From Chara braunii (lineage: Eukaryota; Streptophyta; Charophyceae; Charales; Characeae): a DNA stretch of 31,151 bases. The translations under genes and the position numbers were made by a program. The notes beneath the pieces are model-generated. The model saw nothing but the letters and a program-made list of their open reading frames with translations. It was not told the DNA's origin and ran no database searches. This document shows, piece by piece, positions 1 through 10,852 of the stretch; position 1 is the stretch's first letter, and each line of letters opens with the position of its first letter. The DNA lies in the NCBI GenBank assembly GCA_003427395.1, contig BFEA01000002.1, positions 979,019 through 1,010,169 on the forward strand. Direction: 5' to 3'.

Positions 1-80
1 AAAGCAAGGCACCCCTACCATAGGAGGCCAATAGAATCTTCTTCTTCTTTTTTTCCGTCTTTTCTCAGAAGACAACGATG

Positions 81-125
81 GGGAGGGGGTGGGGTGGGGT
101 GGGGGGGCGGGGGGGAGCAGGGGGT
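81..125 (+). repeat. G-rich tract with G-quadruplex potential
   Basis: Several runs of four or more G, separated by one to three bases, fall within 45 bases. The sequence could form G-quadruplexes. The flanks (1-586) otherwise hold a T-rich stretch, a U6-like fragment and an A run. Confidence 0.7.
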
Positions 126-257
126 GTCTATGACCTAGTGTCACGCCATTTTGCAAGGTCGCTACCAAAAAGGGGTGATGAATAACAGAATCAGGTTTTC
201 AGAAAGTGTGACACCATCGTACCAGTTTAGACTTTAGACCTTCTGAGCATCTGTGTG

Positions 258-300
258 TAGTGGAACGATACAGAAGTTTAGCACAGTCTTCAGAGGGAGG
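258..300 (+). pseudogene. Short U6-like fragment followed by poly(A)
   Basis: TGGAACGATACAGA and TTTAGCA match the central U6 sequence, then similarity is lost. About 15 bases further on is an A run (310-326). This looks like a truncated or diverged U6 retrocopy, but the match is only about 30 bases. Confidence 0.5.
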
Positions 301-586
301 AAAACGAAAAAAAAAAAAAAAAAAAAGGCAGTCTGCGTAAGGATGATAAACATAAATCAAGAAACAATGCAATTACTGATTAAAAAAATAAATAAGTAAA
401 AGAAAAACAATCGCATCACTGTAGTAGTGAAGTGACATCAAACGAATTTATAATCCCGTTCCAACCGCATGAACGGCAACAAAACACTTGCCGGCGTGGA
501 AATGGTGTCATATAAATAGGCAACAGAAAATTGAACAGATTCATCAGAACACTTTGTGAAAGGAATGGTGGTCAGGAGGGTCTCAC

Positions 587-672
587 CTCATAAGTGATCA
601 TTGCAAATGAAAAAACATCGACGCTCTTATCATACTTCTCGTGTTTGAAGACCTCCGGTGCCATATATCTGT
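587..672 (-). CDS. VIK-like: Kinase gene exon: APE motif to subdomain IX
   Basis: This 86-bp exon completes a tyrosine codon and encodes (Y)RYMAPEVFKHEKYDKSVDV followed by FSFAMITYE. The acceptor is ggtccttacag and the donor is GAG/gtgaga. It contains APE and the DVFSF motif (subdomain IX aspartate). Subdomains X-XI should follow, but nothing in 1-586 on this strand resembles them, so the gene continues beyond the window. Confidence 0.92.
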
Positions 673-3259
673 CTGTAAGGACCAAAATACATCAATCACC
701 ACCACCCCACCCCCAGCCCCCCATGACTTCATCGTGTCAGGATCATAGAGGAGGGAGGGGGGGGGGACCATTCAGCAAAGAACAAATAGTACATGGGACA
801 GGAAAACAAGGTCCATAAACAGAAGCCATAAAAAGAAATAAGAAGTAATAAACCACCAGTATTTCCTGAATTTGTGCCCGTGAACAAGCCACAATTTTAG
901 GAAACGTACGCGCCACTACAAGAGCAGCCAAGTTCATCCGACTAGAAACGTTTCTGCTCTATTTTTTCCCACGGCCGATAGCTGGGCCAAGTGCTGGTGG
1001 TTTAAGAACTGATGAAAGTGGAAGGAAATGAGCAATGCAAGTGGAAGGCACTGAGCAATGCTAATGACAATAAACCAGATTGCAGCAAACCATAGATTGC
1101 GAGGACCGCAGAAAGCAACAAAAGGCTGAGCAATCCTGAGTAAAAAGTGTAATCGTGAGTTGACAGGGCAGAGAAAACGACGCACGGAGAAGGCAAAAAA
1201 AAGCACAGAAGGCCAAAAAACCATGCAATGAACATTCCATACCTCGACGCCGCCCACTGCATCCAAGGTAACCCACATCCGGAACCCCTGTGTGGGGACC
1301 GAGACTTAAGAGAGGGGTTTCTAACTTTCTAGTGTCGGGCATCAGACCATGGTAATTCTCTGGAATCTCTGCCATTGCAACTGTGGACCCCCACAGCTCC
1401 GGACAAAGGCACATGCTCAAGTCGTGAACAGCAATTTTTATTTGGGCATGCTAAAGCGCTTGGATGTCAGGGACCATCCTGGCTGTCCGGGATGTCCCGC
1501 CTGGACAACTGGCCCGGACATCTGCTCGGAGAGGTGGTATTTCCAGCCCAATGGGAACAATTAGGCGACGGCGCGAAGGGGGAGGGGACGACTCCGGAAC
1601 AAACACTTCCCCCCTGTGACAGACACGCCAAAGAGTTTCACCAAATCATCAAAAGGCTGATCCCTTACAGTTATCGCGAGAACATTCCAACAAAACGACG
1701 GTGGTCCCGGACTCCAGACATCCAGGACAGATATCCGGGCTGGACAGCCGTGATGTGGACGTCTGCTAGCCTAGCTCTAAGAACAATTTTTATTTGTATG
1801 TATTTTTAACGTCTTGCTTGGGCACCAAACCAGCCACACAATAGCAAGAGCTACGCTGCCGGAGGGTGCTTCCCGACGGGAAGTTGCCCATTCTTGATCT
1901 GCATCATGTCACAACAGTGGCAAAGTTGAGGGAACTGATTTCATCATTTTTTTTTTGCTGCCTCGCGAAATACAACTCTGCACTTACGGCTTATCCACCT
2001 CACGTACACGAGGTGGCGGCGCTCATAACTTTGATGCAGCGACGCTAATCAAACCATGCATGATTGAAACACCCACTTCACCGTCCCACACCGAGCTGGC
2101 TGAATCTGTGCTCTCACCGAAATGACGAGGTTCGTGTTCCAGCTAAGGCTGTTCCCAGCTCAGCAAGGACAGCAGCCCACACCCTTTGCTCTTCTCCGTC
2201 ATACATTGTGTGCATACGAACCCACACTACCGACTTCACCCGAACGCACTGTACAGTCATTATTACTGTATCTAGACTCCGAAGTTGCCCCAAATACAGC
2301 AATAATGACCATGCGTAGTTGTATTCGGGTTAAAGACCATAGCTCACCACATGAAAAAGGCACTTTTCCACTGTCCCTTGCAACAAATGCTTCGTCAGAC
2401 GAACCCGTGGACTGTACATGCACAACAAGCGCATGAAAAATTGTTCGCAACTCTGTGAAAAGGGAAGGGACAGAGCGCAGGAAAGTCTCCAGAGTCCTTT
2501 GGGACATTCGATAGAATCGGAAGGATAGACGATAAGAAAGGAAAACGGAAAAAAAAAACAATAAAACAGGAAACTCTCCAGAACTCGGTGAAAAGGGAGG
2601 GAAGAGAACAGCACAGAGGTTCATCACTTACAGCTCCCGGTTTCTCCTGTCATAAGGTATACATCATGTACATTGTCATTCTTGGCCTTCAGAAATTTGC
2701 TCAGCCCGAAATCTGCAACCTTCAGGTGCCCAGCCTCATCTTGAAGCAGGTTCCTGCACGCCACAATAGAAAAGAAGAAAAGACGATATGGCATCACCGT
2801 TAAACAATTGCTGTATCTTTGAAATCCAGTAGCATGCCCTTTCTATAGACCCCAAGCTGCCACTGATTTCCACAGACAGACCCCTACTTGCCAACTACCA
2901 CTATGCCGGGGTGAAGAGCGCGCTCCAAAGAGATCCCGAGTCCTGAAACATCAAGGTCCTGCCGATGGGTAGGACACCACTCATGGCACTCGCCACTCTC
3001 CATCCGATGCCAACTGTCAGCTCATTAAGGTTCTACTGATGGGTAGGACCACTCACGGCACTAGCCCCTCTCTCCGTCGGAAACCAGCATCTAGGTGTAT
3101 TATAGTGTGAAAAGACTCCTTGAGGATGGAGGGTAGAAGAACCTGTCTGAAGCCCACGTCTAGGTGCATTATTATTGTGTGAAAAGACTCTTTGATGATC
3201 GACGGCGGAAGAACCTAAGAATTGGGGAAACAGAGAGTGCAGAATGCCGTTAATGGCGG

Positions 3260-3311
<52 letters not shown>

Positions 3312-6300
3312 AGAGTCTAAGACAGCAGGTGATCAAATGCACGCACCGGTCTCATTGCATTCCTCTTCTTTCTTTTCTTTGTCTCACTGCATTCCTTTTC
3401 TTTTCCTTTTCCATTGCATTCTTGAGATTAAAGGCAGGTTCCAAAGTGGGTTCTTCTTTTGGGTGTCCTGACAACATGACCTTATATTCAAGAATACGTC
3501 TAGAATCTGTGGAGCTCAGCTCTGACAAGGGCAATGACAAATGATAACCTGTACAGGAAGCTCGGAAGCCAAGGGCGGCGTCATGACAGTGGGTGATCCA
3601 GGATAGGGACGATAAGAGAATTCGTGTGGGGATTCATGAAATTCCCAGAGGTAGTTCACACAGAAAACCGGGCAAATGTATTCCTCGAAAAAGAAAAGAA
3701 AAGAAAAAGCTATATTATACCTCTCTCTACCTACCTACCTATATTATTGATCAGGGGAAGCAGGACACAGTCTGAATAGAAAAAACACTCGACTAAGGTT
3801 GATCTTGACCCCACGGGGGGTTTGGGGGGGGTAGGGGGAGGATGTGTTCCATATTTGGAGGTAGATGAACTAGGAAATTTGCATGGAATGAAGAATTTAT
3901 TGAGCCTCTTGTGGCACAACTTGCAGCCGAGGCCAAGCTCGGGTACATGGCATTTGGATAAGAGCCAGAGTTTGTCCCGGACTTTGAACGCGACATCACC
4001 ACCGAGCTGTCATTCTGTGTTTCGCCACTCCACGAGTCCCACGCTTCCAGGAGTGGATGAAGGGATCCTGTGGAAGGTTTGGTTTGTTAATGCGGATCCG
4101 TCCTCAAACGGACCTAAGCCCTCCTCCGTGCACGCACAGATTCAAACCGTCGACTTCAGCCTCACGAGCCAGCGACACCGGTCTTCTACAAAGAGGACAC
4201 AGCTGGTTCTTGGTCTGTCGGCCATCAACTGGTTAACATATCTCCAACACCAGAAATGGTAGACACCATAAAAAGCAACAGCAGTAAACAGCAGTAGCTG
4301 CAGAGACATCATTGGCTGCAAAACGGCGCTGATAGGTGGATGGAAGACCGGTCGTCCTCTTAGCGCACCGCCTGTTGCTGGCTCAGCCCTGGGAGCCCCG
4401 CAGGGCGGGGGGGAGGGGGGCGAGTAGGGAACGAGTCCTGGGAAGGGCAATTTCCATGGTCTCTTGACTGCTGGAATCGGGAATCGCCGATTCTTTTCTT
4501 TTTGAAAAAGGGCGACAGCCTTGAGATTTCATTATCGGGCAGTTTGGCCCCAGGTGATTCAGAATCATTTGATTTCATTGATCTAGTTCTCATCTGGATT
4601 CCGACTCAGGTCTGTATCTCAACAGTTCATGGGTGTACCAACTGAGCTAGGCCCGTCAACGGAGCGGTCCTTTTTCCCTCTCTACAACCCTCTTTTTCTT
4701 TTGCTTTCTTCTGGATCTAGCAAATCATTACCCTCGCCTACCTTTTTCAGTTTCTTTTCTTGCTAATACCTTGTACATTAGTGCTGTATGCATGTCCACG
4801 CAAACGAATCTCACTATGGATGGTCCAATATCCACAGGAAGGTCAACCCATCGACAGCTACCGGAGCGCTTTGGACAATACCATACGAAGCCGACAACCC
4901 ATCGACGCCTACCGGAGCGCTTTGGACAAGAGGATCCAAAGCCGACCTCCGTCATCCCCCCCGTTGTTCATTTAGTTCGTTTCTTTTTTGTTGATAAACA
5001 GGAAAAAAACTGAAAGAGGAACGGGCAAGTACTAAAAAGTAGTAAAAACAAAAATCCACGAACGTTCTTCTTACCTTGGTTTCAAATCCCTGTGTACAAT
5101 GGCATGTGGTCTATTCTGGTGCAGGTACGCCATTCCCCTGCAGTGGAGCAAACAGAAAATTCCATTAAAAAAAATCCTGCAAAACATTTGATGCTGCATC
5201 TCCAAAACACTTCATTCAAGGGCCTACCATCTTCACCCGAATAAAACGCCCGGTCATTATAGCCGTATTTGGTGCACTTTTCAGTCCAGATACAGCTATA
5301 ATAACCGCCCGTTCTATTCGGGTGAAGTCGGTAGTCACAGACTCTTCTTGCTAAGTTTCCCCTGAAAGTTCTGATTCACAAAACAATCACCTCATACAGC
5401 TTCCAAATGCACGAAAGCTATGTATGGCAGAAGATCGACAGCGTGGGCAACGCATGGTCACCGATCCAACAGGAGGCCAGCCTACATACACACGCCAAAG
5501 CCAACAGAGACACAGCAATGCAGCTTTTGTTCTAAATTGTCGTACATTTCAGAAACCACACCGTTTGTTCTGACAAACATTCACAAATTTGAAATTTCAC
5601 AAAAGTCGACAATCACAAAATTCACAAAAACCACAAAACTGACAAAGGCTTACCAACCTGCACCTACATCCAGAAGCAGATGTTTTCTCTATCAGAGGGG
5701 GAGCACAAGCTTTATCGTGCTCATCTGGTTCAACCAGGACTCGAACTCGTCGTCTTTTCACTAACAGTTACATATATGCATCAGCCATTTAGCCAAATGG
5801 GCTGACTACAGCCAGAAGAAGATTAATGACTTACACTACTCTTTCTTTATTTATAGCAGGGCTGCACCAGCAACCAGCCGACTGGACCGGATCATGAAAC
5901 AAATCCTGTTGGGCCCAAAACCGGATCAAAATTATTTTATTATATTTTATTGACGACGGGGTTGGACTGTGCTTGTCGAGATCTCCCCGAATCCGCAGAG
6001 AAAATTTTGATCTGAGAGCTTCTTGTCATGGGGGTGGGGCGGCGGTCGAAGAAGAAGAAGAAGAAGAAAATAAATAATCGTTGCCTTTGGCAAGTTTGCC
6101 TATGACTACGAACTTGGAGGAGAAGAAAAAGAAGAAGGAAAAAAAAACGTTCCTTATGGCTATGGCACTAACATGGCGGAGGGAAGCAGAAGCAGAAGCA
6201 GAAGCAGAAGCAGAAGCAGAAGCAGAAGCAGAAGCAGAAGGTGAGGGGGGAGGACGGGTTAAGGAACTGGTTGAGCAGTTTCACCAACCGTTCGCCCCCC

Positions 6301-7230
6301 CCCCCCCCCCCCCCCCCTCTTTCCTCTCTCTTCCTCCCAATGCACCGCAGAATTCCACGCTCCTGAGCTCTACCAGAAGAATAAGAAGATGCTTACCGAC
6401 GGAGGGGAAGCGCGACAGCAGGGCAGAGAGATTGCACCTCCACGGAGGCCAAGGCGGACTTGGGGGGGGGGGGAAGTCTCCACCTCGTTCACATTCGACA
6501 AAATGTCCAACTGATAGGCCAGTCAGTTTTTCAACATTCAGGCAGGCCTACCGGACCCGGTTCAATTATTTGGGCCGACAGGCCTCCACAACCCATATAG
6601 AGGCCTCCTGCCCCTAGATAATTTGAACGCCCTGCACGACCACTCGCCACTCGCCAATTGTGACTTAAAAAAAAGAAAATGGTGAGCGCTCCTTTCCATT
6701 CTGAAGATAGAACTTCATTTAACACATTTGGAGAATTTTGGACTCTCCATGTCAACCCCACCAGTCCTTCTGAGCCTCTTTTTCCCGAGGCTGGTTTCCA
6801 CCCCCCGCACATCGAGTTTTGCAGAACCAGCATGGGCGCAACTTTTTTTCCCCTGACCGGCGTGCACAGCCATTTCACCTTGGCAGGCTGAGCCCTGAAA
6901 GTTGCAGCACAAACAAGGCTGGGTCAGAGACCAATGGCCGGGAAAGGTACTGGTAGCTTAACACAGATTTGGAGACTGGAGGAGCAAGGGTATATGAAAA
7001 CACCCAAAGCGATCACTTCCAGAGTCACAGACGCCATAGCCAACAAGTCCACAGACTCCACACAGATTTCAGAACACCGAACAAGATGACAACCTTCTTC
7101 CCCCGAATACTCCGCACAAGAATCATCCCATTACAAAGTGCTTAACAACAACAGCAGTAACGATTGCTCTCTCTCTCTGTCTCTCTCTCTTTTATTACAA
7201 AGTGCTTATCAATAACAGCATTAACAATTG

Positions 7231-7261
<31 letters not shown>

Positions 7262-9580
7262 ACACGCACAGAGCCATGATACGAAGTTCATGTTGCCAGT
7301 CTTTCTTTCATGTGCATATCACAAAAAAAAGCGATCAAGGGCATACCGAAAGGATGAAGAAGCAATTCAAAAAAAAAAAAAAAAACAAGGGAAGGAAGCC
7401 ATGACTTCATACCTTGCAATATCTAGGGCATACCGAAGCGCAGTGCCTGCGTTCATTGCCCCTCTTCTCCTTATTATGTCGTGCAAATCACCCTATCCAC
7501 AGGCCACAAAGATCTCCGCACTTCAACCTATCAGCCAGAACTGCAGGCCTCACCCCCACAGTGGCGGTATGGAACCACCGCCAAATGCATGCATGACACA
7601 GCGAACAACCTTCTCTGAGGAAAAGTGTACAGGTTTTGATAATATATGATGATGATGATGATGACGATGATGATGATGATGATTTTTATTACTATACCCC
7701 GGGTTGCATACCCGCCCACCGCCTACCCCGACCGCTGAATGTTTTGCAGCCTACCGGTAGAGCCTACTGGACGGCGATCTGCCGACCAGTCAGTAAACAG
7801 CCATCCACTGCATTTTTTTTCAATCTAACTATGGGGATGTACTGCGTTTGCCGAGTACAGCCCAAATCCGCTGAGAAACTTTTGGGGATGGGGGGGGGGA
7901 CAGGGGGTATAGGAGGTATTGGGGGGCGGTTAAGGGGTGTTGGGGAGGTGTATCGGGGTGTGGGGGGGGCGGCTATGGGGGTGTCAGTGGGGTTATTGGA
8001 GTTTATGGACTTTTTTTAGTATTGAAGTATTGCCATAAACACAATTTACTCCAGAACGATATTGTCTACTCGAGAATGATATTGTCTACTGGGCCATCTG
8101 GCTCAGATCAAAAGGAAGGGTCCAAAATGGGGCAAGAATTCAGGTGAAAAGAAAAGGGGGGGCCGGGGGGAAACGAAATCACTGTCTGCTCGGCAGGTCT
8201 GCATTTGTCCTGAGCAGACTAGATGGAGTTCAGGAGGTACAAAGCGACTTTGTGGGGGAATAAATTTCCTACTTAAGTTTTTTTTAAAGCAATATCTTGC
8301 AACGAAGAATGAATTTTGGGCTGCCATTCCGCCAACAGTGCTCCATATTGCATTTTTACACGACATTGTCTACATATAACTTTTCCAGATTTCTGATTTT
8401 GGACTCCTTTAATTAGTCCAGATTAGTCCAGATATTGTGTCTGAATTTTGTGTCCACATTTAACTAGTCCAGATTTTCTGATTTTTAGAATTTCTTTCAT
8501 TTTTTCATTTTTCTGTGTGAATTTTTCACTGGGAATGACAGGTACTCCGCCGACCCGGGCCTACCCAGTCAGCACCCAGGCAAAATCCCTTGAGAGTCCT
8601 GGGCTGCATGGATCTGTCTCCAACGTAACGGCAACAATAACAAAACTTTATAATCATGACAAATCATTTGGAAGGCGCGAAGCACTCTTGGTGGACTTCA
8701 CGCACCACTCATCACATACACAAAAGGACAAAAACATATGCCTGTGTATCTTTCCATGTTCTAGTGGAAGACTCACTCTCATTTTGCACATCTGGTGAGT
8801 TAGTGGAGCGAGGCCCATATACCCCAAGTATATATTGGGATGAGAGCCCGATAATGAATCTCTCTGCCATGTGTCAGACTGCCGCAAGAGACAGGACCAG
8901 AAATGAACAAGCATTGCGCCGAATCATTCACAAGTGAAGATCTGCTTTCATTTTTGCAGGAAAATGAAAAAGCGAAATAAAACTCGATAAATTCAAATAA
9001 TGCTTACCAGTGTTAATGGTCAATAATCATCGAATAATGTTTTTATTAACTTATATTACGTCAAATGGTCCAGAAATAGTTATTACCTTCAACGATGTTT
9101 ATCATTTACATATCGTCGAACAGAGCTGCCGACGGTAATGCGTAGGCAGAGAGGGAGGGAGAAGAGGACAACAAACGGGGGGGGGGGGGCTGTGACAGAC
9201 TGTTCCGTAGGAGTTTCAAAGACTCATCAGGAGGCTGAACCCTCTATAGTCTGCAGAATCCCATAACTTACGATACTGAACGTGCTAATCCGCACGAAAA
9301 GACTGCCGACTCAAAAAGCCACGGTACCAGTTACGATACATATATATTTCCTATAAGTGAAACATGCAGGCATCAAAAGACACAGAACACCAGTTCCTGG
9401 CAATGCCCTTCGCTGCACCACTCACCAAATGTGTAAAACGGAAAGTAAAACTTCATCTAGAAGGTGCACCTAGAAGGCCGGAAGGTACACTCGCATGTTT
9501 TGTCTTTTTACACCTGGAGAGTGATGAGGCAAGGCCCAGAGAGCTAGGCTGATTAAGTGATTAATTGATTGACCAACTAG

Positions 9581-9627
<47 letters not shown>

Positions 9628-10533
9628 GTTGGTTGGCTGGTTGATTGATTGATTGATTGATTGATCACTCAATCTTGAAGTGTGGAGAGGATGACCTACT
9701 TTTGGAAGGTACTCTGTCACGAGCATAAGTGGTAGACTTTGAGTCACAGCTCCTAAGAACTGCACAATATTAGGATGTCGTAGCTTCTGCAGTAGACCCA
9801 GCTCATCTCTAAACTCCTTCCTGTATCAGAGAGACAGACATGGAGGAAGGGGGGGGGAAGGAAGACAAACACAGAACAAGGCAATCAGGCAAATGCAGAA
9901 CAAGAAAAACCTGTTTTTTTATTCCTCCTAAGGTCAATTGCACCGATACCGAGAAGATACGCATGCAAGGATGAAATGCATAAATCGAAGAAATGGTCCG
10001 GATTTTTTTTATGGAGCAAAGAAGACACTTAAATACACAATCAATGCTTATATAAGCATTCTAAACAATTATATGCAATACGTAATCAACGCTCAAAGGA
10101 AGCAAGCAATAATGCTGACTTGGGAATTCAGTCCGGAGAACACTGCAAAAGAAAAAAAAAAAGAATGCCAGCCAGGTCACTGTGAGACCTTGCTAACACT
10201 GGCATATTCCACCACACGTACAGAATCAAACGAAGGCAATTCCACAGAGAGGTGGAAAAAGTCAAGGAAACTCACACAACGTTCACGTTTGAGGCAAGAT
10301 CATGTAGAATAGTCTTCACAGCCACTCGGGTGCCTCTCCAGTTCACCAGTCGAATCTCACCGAATGCACCCTGCAAGAAGCCCGCAAGAACTCACAAGTG
10401 AGAAAGCAAAATACTTCTGTAAGTTCTATGACCGGCATATGGGAGCAAGAACCAACTCCCCCTCAACTTTTCATCCCCCTTCTAGCTCTCCATCCTCCCC
10501 CCACCAGCCACCAACCCCCCCCAGACAGTGCAG

Positions 10534-10582
<49 letters not shown>

Positions 10583-10789
10583 TACTCCCACTAACCACAC
10601 ATATACACAGATGCACTAACCACGTGTGCACACACACACACACACAAATACTCCCACTAACCACACATATACACAGACACACATACATACAGACACTGCA
10701 CTAACCACGCGCACGCACACACACACATACACACACACACAAATACTCCCACTAACCACACATATACACAGACACACATACATACGGAC

Positions 10790-10852
<63 letters not shown>

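Noticed and set aside
1-586. Last kinase exon (subdomains X-XI)
   Set aside because: No minus-strand frame here resembles the expected CW..DP..RP region, so the exon probably lies outside the window.
6081-6617. 178-codon frame with an EAEAEA stretch
   Set aside because: Produced by the AGAAGC repeat and a C run; no recognisable domain and no splice context.
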